Positions 8,336 to 21,537 of a stretch of 64,000 bases of DNA are shown here, in pieces (positions within the stretch are counted from its first letter, which is position 1; every line of letters begins with the position of its first letter). Below the pieces are notes generated by a model that was not told the origin of the DNA, ran no database searches, and saw only the letters and a program-made list of their open reading frames with translations. Made by a program: the position numbers and the translations under genes. Source of the DNA: Myxococcales bacterium (lineage in GTDB: Bacteria > Myxococcota_A > Bradymonadia > UBA7976 > UBA1532); assembly GCA_020633435.1 (NCBI GenBank), contig JACKDP010000010.1, positions 186,001 to 250,000 of the forward strand, in the 5' to 3' direction.

Positions 8336-11300
8336 ATGAAGCGAATCATTCCACTGCTGCTGGGTTTGGCCCTCTGGGGCTGCGATGACGGCGGGGGAGG
8401 CGGCGCCGGTGGGGCCGGCGGCACCCGGCCGACATGGGCGCCGGCAGCGCGGGCGGCATAGCCGGCGCGGGCAGTGGCGCTGGCAGGCCGGCGGCATGGC
8501 CGGCGCGGGCGGCAGGGGCCGGCGGCGCGGGCGGCATGGCCTGGCGCGGGCGGCGGGGCCCGGCGGCGCGGGCGGCATGGCCGGCGCGGGCGGCAGGGCC
8601 GGCGGCGCGGGCGGCATGGCCGGCGCGGGCGGCGGTGAGGGCGGCATGGGCGGCGAAGGCGGCATGGCCGGCGCCGGCGGGGGCATGGGCGGCGCCGGTG
8701 GCGGCGAGCCCGGCCTCGAGAGCCTCGTGATCGCGCCCGATCCCATCGAGGTCCTCGTGGGCAGCACCGCCCATGTGCGGGTGACGGGGCGCTTCTCCGA
8801 CGCCAGCGAGGCCGATCTCACCGCCGACGTGGAGTGGCAGGTGGCCAACCCGGCCATCGCCGGCGTCGGGCCCCTGGACGAGGAGGGCCGCGCCCTCATC
8901 GGCCTGGGCCAGGGCAGCACCACCCTCATCGCCCGCCTCGGGCCCGTCGTCAGCGCGCCGGGCACCGTGGACGTCGTCGGCGTCCGCGTCGAGCGGCTGA
9001 CCATCGAGCCCGACATGGTGCAGGTGCCCGCCGGCCGGACGGCCGAGCTGCGGGCCTTCGCCGTCTTCAACGACGGCAACCGCGCCGACGTGACGACGCT
9101 CGCCGCGTGGCAGAGCGCCAACCCGGTGGTGGCCGAGGTCTCCAACGACGCGGGCCGCCAGGGCGTCGTCGCCGGCCGCGTGCCGGGCCGCACCACCGTC
9201 ACCGCCAGCTACGAGGGCCTCGTCACCCTGCCGGCCGCCGTGGAGGTGACCGACGCGGCGCTGCTGGCCCTCGAGATCGCGCCCCAGGCCCCCGTCGTCC
9301 CCCTCGGCGAGGGCCTGGCCTTCACCGCCATGGGCGTCTTCGGCGACGGCGCCCGGCGCGACGTCACCGGCGAGGTGGCCTGGGCCTCCAGCCGCGAGGA
9401 CGTGGCGCGCTTCGTCGACGATGGCAACGCCGTCGAGACGGTGGCGGCCGGCGAGGCCCAGATCACCGCGACGCTCGGCGCCCTGACCAGCCCCCCCACC
9501 ACCCTGACCGTGACGGACGCCCGCGTCGTCGCCCTCGCCGTCCGCCTGGACGCCGCCGAGATCGTGGTGGGCCGCACCGTGGCCGGCCACGCCGAGGCCA
9601 CCCTGAGCGACGGCCAGATCGTCGACGCCACCAACACCGTGGCCTGGCTGTCGTCGGCCCCCGCGGTGGCGACGGTGAACGCCCAGGGCCAGGTCACCGG
9701 CCGGGGCCCCGGCGTGGCCCGCATCAGCGCGCGCAGCGGCGGCGTCGATAGCCCCGAGGTGGAGATCCGCATCGTGGCCGTGGCCCTGGTGGGCCTGGCG
9801 GTGGATCCGGCGGCCGCGACCGTCGGCGTGGGCGAGGTCGTCGGCCTGCGCGCCACGGGCACCTTCAACGACGGCAGCTCGGCCGACGTGACGGCCCAGG
9901 CCCGCTGGCAGAGCGCCAACCCGGTCATCGCCCAGGTGGGGGACGCCGGCGCCGACAAGGGCCGCGTCACCGGCCTGGCCGCCGGGCAGACCCGCGTGAC
10001 GGCCTCCCTGGACGGGCAGGCCGCCGGCGCCGACGTCGAGGTGCGCGCCGCGGCCCTGGAGCGCGTCGAGGTGACCCCCGACGCCGTGGAGCTGGCCGTG
10101 GGCCAGAGCCGCCGGCTCGTCGCCACCGCCTTCTTCGATGACGGCAGCCGCCGCGACGTCACCGCCGAGGCCACCTGGGAGACGGACGCCCCCGACGTGG
10201 CCAGCGTCCAGGCCGACGGCCCCGACCGCGGCCTCGTGACGGCCCTGGGCGAGGGCGACGCCGCCATCACCGCGACGCTGGCCGGCGTGGCCAGTGGCCC
10301 GGCCGCCATCCACGTCACCGCCCCCGAGCTGGTGAGCGTGCGCGTCGATCCCGCCGACGCCTCCGTGGTCATCGGCGAGGCCGTCCAGCTCCGGGCCCTC
10401 GGCACCTACAGCGATGAAACCATTGTGGATTTGACGGAGCAGGCCCAGTGGGTCTCGGGCGACGCCGCCGTCGCGGCCGTCTCCAACGCCCCCGGCACCC
10501 GCGGCCGCGTCAGCGGCCTGGCCCTGGGCGAGACGGACGTGCGCGCCTCCTTCGGCGGGGAGCTCTCGGCCCCGGTCCGCGTCACCGTGCTGCCCGTGCC
10601 CAACCGCGCCCCGGTCGTCCGCCTCGTCTGCCCCGAGATCGGCCGCGAGGGCGAGGCCCTGCTGTTCAGCGCCGCCGGCTCCCAGGATCCCGACGGCGCC
10701 ATCGCCGGCTACGCCTGGCGCTTCGGCGACGGCACCCCGCCCGTGGACACCGGCCTCGATCCCGAGGTGAGCTACACCTACCAGCAGAGCGGCCCCTTCA
10801 TCGTCGAGGTCACCGTCCAGGATGACGGCGGCGCCCGGGCCACGGCCCGCTGCAACGTGAACATCAGCAGCGCCGACGCGCCCCGCGTCCGCCTCGTGCG
10901 GCCCCAGGGCGTGCGCCTGACCACCCAGGGCGAGGTCATCGACGTGCTCGTCGACGCCCGCCCGGGCCCCGGCCGCGACGTCGTCTCCACCGCCATCCTC
11001 GTGGACGGCGTCGAGGTGGACACCGATGAGGCGGCCCCCTACGAGATGCAGCTCACCATCCCCCTCGAGGCCGCCACCGGCTCGACGCTGCGCCTCGTGG
11101 CCCGGGGCGTCGACGACCGCGGCGACGTGGGCCTGTCGGAGGCCACGCTGCTGCAGGTGGAGAACGAGCTGCCGGTGCCCGGCTTCGTGGCGGTGCCCGT
11201 GGACGTGCGCCGCGTGCACGTCGACGCCTCGGCCGTCCGCGACGACACCACCGACCTGGAGAACCTGCAGGTCCGCTGGGACTTCCAGGACGATGGGGAG

Positions 11301-14048
11301 TGGGACACGCCCTTCAGCGTCGAGAAGACCGCTGACTTCGTCTACCCGGACGATGGCGAGTACACCATCCGCATGCAGGTGCGGGACAACATCGGCCAGG
11401 TGGCGAGCACCACCCGGCAGGTGCGGTTCGTGGACCGCCTGGTGGCCTTCGGCGACGTGGACTCCCAGGTCTGGTTCGGCACCGTCCTCGTGACCGGCGA
11501 CGTGCGCGTCCTGCCCGGCCACACCCTCACCATCGCTGCGGGCACCCAGGTTCTGTTCGTCTACCAGGACCAGGACAACAACCAGATCGGCGACCTGACG
11601 CTGCGGGTCGAGGGCCGCCTGCTGGTGCAGGGCGAGCCGGACAACCCGGTCGTCTTCACCCCCGCCGAGCCCGGCGCCGACGACGATCGCTGGGACCGCA
11701 TCCTGCTCGTCGGCGACCAGCCGAGCCTCATCGAGCACGCGGTCATCGAGAACGCCACCGCCGGCATCGAGTCGCGGGACGGCTCCGACTTCACCGGCGT
11801 TAGCGTTCGAAACATGCGGGATCACTGCATTTTGCTGAACGGCGGCGCGGACGTCACCCTCGACGACGTGACCCTGAGCGACTGCCGCGAGGGCCTGGGC
11901 CTGCTCAACGTGCAGCGCGTGCTCATGACCGGCTCGCGCGTCATCGACAGCCGCCAGCGCGGCATCTACGCCCGCAACAACAGCAGCTTCGAGCTGCGGG
12001 ACTCGACGGTGCAGGGCGCGGGGACCATCGGCCTGCAGGCCGACGGCGGCGCCATGTCGGTGCAGGGCAGCGTCATCGAGCGCGGCGCCGGTGACGGCCT
12101 CCTGCAGACCGAGGGCAGCCTGCAGATGGCCGACAGCGAGGTCCGGCGCAACGGCGGCCGCGGCCTCTGGCTGCGCGGCGCCCTGGCGGGCACCGTGACC
12201 CACAACCAGATCGTCGAGAACGCCAACGAGGGCGTGCACCTGCTCGACCTGGCCGGCCGCAGCCCGACCATCGCCGTGCGCAGCAACAACATCCACTCCA
12301 ACGGGGCCGCCGGCGCGCTGCGCGGGGTCGTCCAGACGCCCCGCCTCACCGCCACGGACGCGACCTCCGGCAGCGTCCCGGTGGTGTCGGCCGCGTATCG
12401 GCCCGGCCAGCGCATCCTCAACGCGGCCTTCACCTGCGACATCCCCGCAGGCGCCCGCGGCCGCTGCGAGCTGCGCACGGACGCCGGGGCCGTCGTGCGC
12501 ACCCTCAACGCCACCGGCTCGGCCAGCGTCGATCTCTCGGGCGCCGACGTCCGGCAGATCACCGTCGCGGCCAACCGCGACTGCTGCGACAACGTGGCCG
12601 CCGTCCTGGCCGAGGTCACCCTGGAGACGCCCTCGCCGGCCGTGCAGGCCGTCGTCAACCACGACGGCACGACGAACCTGCGCGACAACTTCCTGGGCGT
12701 CTACCCCGACGTCATGAGCGCCGTCGCCCTCTCGCATCCGCAAGTGGCTGATCTGCAAGGGTTCGTGGGCGTGCCCTACGACGAGAGCTGGGACCGCGGC
12801 CCGTACTACGCCGGCGGCCTGCCCGGCAACACGGTGTGGCGGGACACGGTCTACATCAGCGGCGACGTGACGGTGCCGGCGGGGGCCACCCTGACCATCG
12901 AGCCGGGCACCCAGATCCTGGTGGCCCCGGTGGACCAGGAAGGCAACGGCATCGGCGACTACAACATCCGCACGGACGGGACGCTGGTCGCGCGCGGCAC
13001 CGCCGTGGCGCCCATCGTGTTCACCGTCGACGACCCGCAGCCCAGCAACCGCGACTGGGTCGGCCTCGAGGTCATGGGCGCGGCCTCGGCCCTCGAGCGC
13101 GTGGTCATCGAGCACGCCGTGACCGGCCTGCTGGCCCAGGGCATGGGCCTGGACGTCCAGGACGTCATCCTGCGCCAGAACATCCTCGGCCTGCGCGTCA
13201 CCGCCGGCGCGCCCACCATCGCCCGCATCCGCATCCAGGATCAGGTGGGCACCGGCGCCCTGCTGGCGTCGGCGGTCACGCTCACCGACGCCCTGGTGAC
13301 GCGCAACGGCCAGTGGGGCCTGGAGATCACCGGCGGCCTCGTCACCGTCGACCACGCCGAGATCACCGACAACACGGACCAGGGCGTCGTGGTGCGCGCC
13401 ACCGGCAACGCCCGCTTCACGGCCAGCCGCGTGACCTTCAACGGCGGCGCCGGCTTCTACGTCCACAGCCTGGCGGCGACGAACCCCCAGCTCGCCATCG
13501 AGGGCAGCAACATCTTCGGCAACGCGGCCGGGGAGGGGGGCGTGGGCGCCTGGGTGGCCCGCACCGCCAACATCAACGTGAGCGCCGTCGACGCGACCAG
13601 CGGGTCCGTCCCGGTCCTGTCGGCCGTGAACCGGCCGGGCTTCCCCATCGAGGAGGTCTTCGTCCGCCTGACGGTGCCCGCGGGCGCCCGCGGCTGGGGC
13701 GAGGTGCAGACGGAGGCCGGCGCGGCCGTGTCGCGCCTGAGCAGCGACGGGCAGACGCGCTGGGTGCCCATGAACCGCGCGCCGGCCTTCCGCGTCGCCG
13801 CCAACCGTGACTGCTGCGACAACGTGAGCATCCAGGCGACCACGCTGCGGCTCGTCGAGGAGGGCGTCGCCGGCGTCGAGCTGAGCGCTGGCATCTACGC
13901 GGCCAACCGCGTCACCCTCACCAACGACTTCTGGGGGGGCGAGCCGCGCTTCGGCGAGCGCCTGCGCGAGGTCACCGTCGGCTCCATCCAGCTCGTCGGC
14001 TTCCAGCCCGCCCAGATCCCCGGCACCGGGCCCCGCCAGCTCCCCTGA
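8336..14048 (+). CDS. Giant surface lipoprotein: Big-like repeats, PKD, two beta-helix modules (frame breaks in Gly-rich linker)
   Basis: MKRIIPLLLGLALWGC is a lipoprotein signal peptide. It is followed by a Gly/Ala/Met linker and a mature part of about 1,800 residues. Order: about seven Big-like Ig repeats (8720-10590; each with a V-x-P strand then a DV-x-W-x-S/N turn), a PKD domain (SFRFGDG-type AWRFGDGTPP, 10610-10870), another Ig/PKD-like unit (10880-11430), and two copies of a right-handed beta-helix module (11440-12730 and 12800-14000). Each beta-helix copy carries an NRDCCDN motif. The role is probably surface adhesion or structure. Between about 8428 and 8552 the linker changes frame four times, so the signal peptide and the repeats are not in one uninterrupted frame; the total exceeds a multiple of three by one base. 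A weak TTGAAT-17-CAGGAT at 8276-8304 might be its promoter. Confidence 0.75.
8391..8710 (+). repeat. Imperfect GGC/GCG-rich repeat encoding a Gly-Gly-Met-Ala-Gly linker
   Basis: Tandem variants of a unit around ggcggcatggccggcgcg. Clean GGMAGAGG reading is found in frame 2 up to about 8425, frame 1 at 8432-8485, frame 3 at 8487-8515, frame 1 at 8516-8542 and frame 3 from 8552 onward. The alternating frames show single-base gains or losses within the repeat. Confidence 0.8.
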
Positions 14049-14070
14049 TCAGGGGTCGCCCTTCGATTTC

Positions 14071-16464
<2,394 letters not shown>

Positions 16465-16548
16465 GCCCCTCCCCAGAAGTGTGCTCGGCGACCCCCGTGC
16501 GGGTCGGTCGCGCAGTGTCGCCCGAACTGGCCGGTCTGAGAAGCCAAC

Positions 16549-16566
16549 GTCAACCTTTCTGCCCGC
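16549..16566 (+). promoter_or_regulatory. Upstream element shared by the first two paralogues (copy 1)
   Basis: The 18 bases gtcaacctttctgcccgc match 15 of 18 bases with the element at 17294-17311. It lies 110 bases before the first paralogue's ATG and is followed by a TACGCT hexamer at 16579-16584 that could be a -10. It may be a common promoter or operator, or a remnant of the duplication. Confidence 0.3.
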
Positions 16567-16675
16567 GCTGGAATCCGGTACGCTCATGGAGAACCAGCGG
16601 AACGAAGCGCGAAGGCGCGCTCCACGGTGCACTTCCGCTGGGCGATTGTGTTCGCTGTACGCGAGAGAGGGAGTC

Positions 16676-17162
16676 ATGTCCATCCAGGTGACCATCCCGA
16701 CATCCGCCCTGACCGACCCGACCGTCGCCGCGGCGCTCGCCCGCCTGATCGAGGCGCTGGCGGATGTCGATCCTGCGCAGGGCGAGCCGGCCGCGGCCGC
16801 CCCGGCGGCCGCGGCGGACCGCCGCCCCGGCCGCCCCCCGGGGCTCGCGCAAGGCGAGCCGGGCGCGCAACCTGGCGCCGGTGCCGCCCCTGGCCGCCGA
16901 GCCGGGGGCGGGGGACCTCGACGCCTTCCTGGCAGCGCTCCCCGAGCGGTCGCGGGCGTTCTTGCTGCTGGTCCGGGAGCGCGGCGTGCTGGGCATCGAC
17001 GAGGCCATGGAGCGCCTCGACATCCAGGCCGGCAAGGCGGTGGGCGGGCTGACCGGATCCATCGCGCGCTGGGCGCCGGTGCATGGGGTCGAGGTGCCCT
17101 TCACCGCCATCCAGGGCATCGACGGCAAGCGCGCCTGGCGGTGGACGGGCGAAGGCGCCTGA
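16676..17162 (+). CDS. Tandem paralogue 1, unrecognised winged-helix-like family (one apparent frameshift)
   Basis: The N-terminus MSIQVTIPTSALTDPTVA (beta strand plus helix, about 32 residues) is read in frame 2. The conserved C-terminal domain from GDLDAFLAALPERSR through RAWRWTGEGA to the stop is read in frame 3. The switch falls in the Pro/Ala/Arg linker near 16800-16860, where the GC run includes six Cs (16834-16839); one extra base would explain it and give about 161 residues. The domain (about 70 residues) has helices SRAFLLLV and IDEAMERLDI, a Gly-rich AGKAVGGLTGSIARWAP, and a beta hairpin ending GKRAWRW. That layout looks like a winged helix. Unlike paralogues 2 and 3 it has a single copy. 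No known function; it may be a real single-domain protein with a sequencing error, or a decayed copy. Confidence 0.65.
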
Positions 17163-17179
17163 GCTGACCGTCGGCAGAG

Positions 17180-17214
17180 CCCGGGCCCCCGGCGCGCGCA
17201 GAGCGCGGCCCGGG
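17180..17214 (+). terminator. GC-rich hairpin after paralogue 1
   Basis: Arms cccgggcc (17180-17187) and ggcccggg (17207-17214) are perfectly complementary, with further gcgc pairing inside the loop. It begins 18 bases after the stop codon. No T-run is present. Confidence 0.4.
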
Positions 17215-17293
17215 TGGACCCTCGATCCCAGGCCGTCGAGCCTGACGCGAAGGCCGCGCCGCCTGCCAAACCGTCCGCGAAGGACTGGAATTC

Positions 17294-17311
17294 GTGGACC
17301 TTTCGGCCCGC
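17294..17311 (+). promoter_or_regulatory. Upstream element shared by the first two paralogues (copy 2)
   Basis: gtggacctttcggcccgc, 15 of 18 identical to 16549-16566. It lies 76 bases before the paralogue 2 ATG and is followed by TGATAC at 17315-17320. I found no clear third copy before paralogue 3. Confidence 0.3.
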
Positions 17312-17386
17312 CTCTGATACAGGATGACCATCGAATCACTGGATGACTTCCGACCCGGAAGGGGAAGTCAAGAGGACGAAAACACG

Positions 17387-18247
<861 letters not shown>

Positions 18248-18251
18248 CCTC

Positions 18252-18277
18252 GGCCGCCTCGACGCGCCCAGGCGGCC
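18252..18277 (+). terminator. Hairpin after paralogue 2
   Basis: Arms ggccgcct (18252-18259) and aggcggcc (18270-18277) are perfectly complementary around a 10-base loop, starting 4 bases after the stop. No T-run. It suggests paralogues 2 and 3 are separate transcripts. Confidence 0.45.
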
Positions 18278-18337
18278 TGGGCCCTGGCCTGCGCGAACTC
18301 CCCTTGCGTCTGCCACCCCTCGCCTGATAACATCATT

Positions 18338-18398
18338 CATCACTCGTCTCGGGATGGGAACGCCTCCCCCCGAGCACCGCTCCCCTACTCGAGTGATG
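18338..18398 (+). other. Nested inverted repeats in the leader of paralogue 3
   Basis: The outer arms catcactcg (18338-18346) and cgagtgatg (18390-18398) are exact 9-base complements. Inside them ctcggg (18348-18353) pairs with cccgag (18369-18374). A direct repeat tggcatg (18397-18403 and 18412-18418, period 15) overlaps the right arm. The segment lies 113 bases before the ATG in unusually AT-containing DNA for this region. It could be a structured leader RNA or protein-binding operators. Confidence 0.4.
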
Positions 18399-18510
18399 GC
18401 ATGAAATGTAGTGGCATGTAGGCCTTGAGGCTACAGCCCGGGAGCACGCGCCGGTTCGCGGCGGCCGCCTGGCCTCCACGGACCGCTTCTCTTCCATGGG
18501 GTAGGTATCC

Positions 18511-19491
18511 ATGTCGGTGACGCTCACCATTCCGACGGCTTTGCTTCGGATCCCCCGTGTGGCGGAGGCAGTCGAAGAGTTCATCTTCGTCCTGGCCGGG
18601 CAGGCCATGGCCCCCGCGGTGGCGCCGGTCGAGGCGCCCGCCGAGCCGGCCCCGGTCGCCGCGCACCCTCCGCCGCTCCCTGCCGCTCCCCCGGCGCCCG
18701 CCCGCCGCCCCGTCGCCCTGCCGCCCCCGGCGCCTCGCCGACGGACGCGCCCCGCGGTGGTGCCGGTGGCCGAGGGCCTGACGGGCTACGAGGCCTTCGA
18801 GGCCGCGCTGCCGGCCACCTCGCGCCGCTTCCTCGCCCTCGTGCGCGCCCGTGGCACCGTGGGCGTCGGCGCGGTCATGGAGGAGCTCGGCCTGGCCACC
18901 ACCAAGGCCGTGGGCGGCATCACCGGCGCCATCGGGCGCTGGGCGCCCGAGCGCGGGGTGGCGCTGCCGTATGAAATCCTGACCATCGATGGCGAGCGCG
19001 CGTGGCGATGGCTCGATGGTCGCCCGGCCGAGGAGGCGCCCGTGGCCGAGGAGGCGCCAGCCGCGCCGCCCCCGCGTCCGCGCCCACGGCTGGTGAAGCC
19101 GACGCCACCCCCCGCGCCCGCGGTGCCCGAGGTGGTCGAGGCACCGGCACCCACACTGGACGATGTGTATGGGCAGCTCTCCTCGATGGCGCGCAAGCTC
19201 GTGGACGCCGTGCGTGAGGCGCGCTCCCTGACGCGCCAGGACGCCGTGAACGCCCTCGGCCTGAGCAAGGCCTCGGGCCTGAGCCCGATCGTCAACGAGA
19301 TCAGGTCGTTGTGTGATCCGCTCGGTCTCAGGTTCTTCCAGGACACCGTGGACTACCGCGGCGTGAACGTCTACGAGTGGGCCGCCCCGCTGCCCGCCGC
19401 CGCGACGGCGCCCGGCGCCCCCGCGACGGACGAGGCCGATCGGGAGTTCGCGACGGACGGGGTCATCCGCCGGCGCCGCAAGTCGAGCTGA
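18511..19491 (+). CDS. Tandem paralogue 3, unrecognised family with two winged-helix-like domains
   Basis: 326 residues. It starts with MSVTLTIPTALLRIPRVA, the same strand-helix module as its neighbours, then a long Pro/Ala/Arg linker (about 35-90). Domain A is at about 92-170 (LPATSRRFLALVRARG, TTKAVGGITGAIGRWAP, ERAWRWLDG), followed by a second Pro/Ala/Glu linker (about 172-210) and domain B at about 212-290. Domain B has the same helix pattern (ARKLVDAVREAR, SRQDAVNALGL-like, SGLSPIVNEIRSL) and ends VNVYEWAAP, but has lost the GG(L/I)TG core. The tail VIRRRRKSS is basic, which would suit nucleic-acid contact. The upstream region to paralogue 2 is 263 bases and carries the hairpin and inverted repeats listed separately. 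It converges on the Gly-rich lipoprotein gene with 18 bases between stops. Confidence 0.85.
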   Translation: MSVTLTIPTALLRIPRVAEAVEEFIFVLAGQAMAPAVAPVEAPAEPAPVAAHPPPLPAAPPAPARRPVALPPPAPRRRTRPAVVPVAEGLTGYEAFEAALPATSRRFLALVRARGTVGVGAVMEELGLATTKAVGGITGAIGRWAPERGVALPYEILTIDGERAWRWLDGRPAEEAPVAEEAPAAPPPRPRPRLVKPTPPPAPAVPEVVEAPAPTLDDVYGQLSSMARKLVDAVREARSLTRQDAVNALGLSKASGLSPIVNEIRSLCDPLGLRFFQDTVDYRGVNVYEWAAPLPAAATAPGAPATDEADREFATDGVIRRRRKSS

Positions 19492-19509
19492 TCCGGGACG
19501 AGCGGTCGC

Positions 19510-20628
19510 TCAGGGGCACTGCCGGCCCGGCCCGGCGCCCAGCAGGACGGGGCTGCCCTCGACGCGGCCCCGCAGCGCGATGAGACCGCCGCTCGCCTCG
19601 CTTCCACCCCCCGACACATCGATGCCGGCGCCCGGGGCGAACTCGATCACGGGCGCCTCGAGCAGGACCATGCCGCCGCTGCCGGCCCCCCCGCGGCCGC
19701 CGCCGCCGGCGCCCGCCAGGCCAGGGCCAGGCCCCGCCACGGCGCTTCCGGCGCCCCTGCGGCCGGCGCCGGCGCCACAGTCGCCGCACGCCTCGCAGGG
19801 CGGACCGCCGCCCGCCCCGCCATCGGCCGGGCCCGCTTCGCCGCAGGCCGTCAGCATGCCGCGGATGACGATGCGATCCGTCGCGGTCAGGACGATGGCG
19901 CCGCCGCCAGGGCCGCCGCGGCCGCCGCCGCCGCCGCCGGGGGCCACGCAGCCCGACGCCTCGGCGCGCGCGGCCGCCGCCGCCGCCGCCCGCCATCGCC
20001 CAGCCGGAAGCGCACCGCGCTGACGTTGTCGCAGCTGTCAGGGGAAGGTGCCCTCGTCGCCGGGCTGGCCGTCAGGCGCGTCGAGGGTGCCCCCCGCGCC
20101 CCCGCGGGCGTTGCCGGGGGGCGCTGCCGGGGCGCCGTCGCCGCCGTCCCCGGGGCGTCCGCGCCAGGCTGGCCATCGCCGGCCCGATCGGCCCCCTGCG
20201 CCGCCCGTGGCCGCGGGCCCCTGCGTCGCGCCCGCGCCGCCGCCGCCGCCGCCGCCGCCCGGGCTGCCGCGGCCGTCGGCCACGATGCCCTGGCTCACCT
20301 CGATGGTCCGGGCCCCCTGGATGAGCGTCGAGGCGCCCTCCATCTCGGCCGTGCGCAGGGCCACGTCGGCCCCGTCGGCTTCGAGGCGGGGCGGAAGTTT
20401 CTCTGTAAATTCGAGGGTTTCTGTGCCGGCATCCCGTCGGGCGTCGGGCCGCTGGCCCCGGTCCTGGACCACGCCCTCGTCCACCGCGTCGACGAAGGCG
20501 CACACCCCGGGCTCGACGCAGATCTGGGCCCGGCCGCAGGGCTGACCCACCTGGGTGCAGGCCGAGAAGTCGTCGCCGGAGAAGCAGCCCCCCTGCACGA
20601 GCGCCGCCAGGATCAGCAGTCGCCTCAC
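19510..20628 (-). CDS. Gly-rich lipoprotein with two compensating frame breaks
   Basis: Starts at a GTG overlapping the upstream stop (GTGA). The signal VRRLLILAALVQGGC has a lipobox. Next is a Cys-rich EGF-like stretch (CTQVGQPCGRAQICVEPGVC) and long Gly-rich segments separated by beta-strand motifs (VALRTAEMEG, IVLTATDRIVIRG, PVIEFAPGAGIDVSGG). The starting frame meets TGA at 20038-20040. Only the next frame gives GC-ending codons from there to about 19985 (DSCDNVSAVRFRLGDGG); coding then returns to the original frame through the GCG run to the stop at 19510. Two opposite one-base errors, at a C run near 20036 and at the GCG run, explain this. Function unknown; probably outer-membrane or periplasmic. 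Last gene of the kinase operon starting at 23577. Confidence 0.65.
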
Positions 20629-21506
20629 GGCTCGTCTCCGTCGAAGAGGTACCAGAACAGCACGCTGCTGGCGGCCACGACCGCCCCGCCGATCCACAGG
20701 CCATCGGCCAGGCGGGCCCGGCTCTCGGCCTCGGAGAGCTCGGTGGCGCAGCTCCCGGGGCAGCGCGCGAGGCGCTGGTCGTCGCGGATGTCGTCCAGCG
20801 TCTGCCGGTTGTCGACGCCGAGCCAGAGGCCCGTGCCCACGAGGGCCACGCCGGCGCCCGCGGCGGCCCAGGCGGGCCAGCGCAGGGCCTCGCCGCCCGG
20901 CGGGGGCGGCACCTCGGGGGGCAGCACCGACGGGGGCGCCTCGTCGGGCACGTCGGCGGGGGCCAGGGGCTCGCCCAGGACGACGCGCCAGTTCAGGGGG
21001 CCCTCCACCGTCAGGCGGCTCTCCCGCGGGGGGTGGCCGGGGGCCTCGACAACGACGCGCAGCGGGCCGAGCGGCACGCGCTCCCCCGAGCGCAGGGGGC
21101 CGGCGAAGAGGGTGGGCTCGAGCACGACGACCTGGCCGCCAGCGGGCAGGTCGACGAGCTCCACCGGCGCCGTGCAGGCCCGCTGGCCCTCCTGGCAGAT
21201 GAGCTCGCGATCCACGGCGTCGACGCGCTCGTCCTCGTCGCAGTCGGTGTAGTGCCGGGCGGCGAGGGCGAAGCGGCGCTCTTGCTGGTAGAGCTGGCCC
21301 AGGCGCAGGTGCACGCGCCCGTAGCCGGCGAAGTCGCTCAGCAAGGCCTGCTCGTAGCGCGCGATGGCCGCCGCCGGGCCCGACGTGCGCAGCAGGGCCT
21401 CGGCCTCCCGGGCGAGCTGGTTGAAGCCGCGCAGCAGGTCCTCGGGCACGTCGTCGGCGCGCGCGGGCAGGGCGGCGAGCAGCAGGAAGGGCAACAGACG
21501 GCGCAT
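20625..21506 (-). CDS. Exported TPR protein with C-terminal membrane segments
   Basis: 293 residues. It begins with a Sec signal (MRRLLPFLLLAALPARA). A TPR-like helical region follows (about 20-95; IARYEQALLSDFAGYGRVHL), then a Cys-containing segment and a beta domain resembling PEGA carbohydrate-binding repeats (LRVVVEAPGHPPRES, about 140-175). Two hydrophobic helices sit near the C-terminus (about 213-232 and 269-288). The gene lies between a membrane kinase and a Gly-rich lipoprotein and overlaps the latter by four bases. This kinase/TPR-PEGA/lipoprotein arrangement is common in Myxococcota and suggests an envelope sensor or assembly unit; the ligand is unknown. Confidence 0.75.
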   Translation of the reverse strand: MRRLLPFLLLAALPARADDVPEDLLRGFNQLAREAEALLRTSGPAAAIARYEQALLSDFAGYGRVHLRLGQLYQQERRFALAARHYTDCDEDERVDAVDRELICQEGQRACTAPVELVDLPAGGQVVVLEPTLFAGPLRSGERVPLGPLRVVVEAPGHPPRESRLTVEGPLNWRVVLGEPLAPADVPDEAPPSVLPPEVPPPPGGEALRWPAWAAAGAGVALVGTGLWLGVDNRQTLDDIRDDQRLARCPGSCATELSEAESRARLADGLWIGGAVVAASSVLFWYLFDGDEP

Positions 21507-21537
21507 CGCGTCATCCTACGCGCCGCGGCCCCGAAAG

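Noticed and set aside
8346..13466. 1,706-codon open frame antisense to the giant surface protein
   Set aside because: It is the reverse of the Big/PKD/beta-helix gene. Stop codons are rare in this GC-rich DNA; its translation is His/Gly/Ala/Asp low-complexity with no domains.
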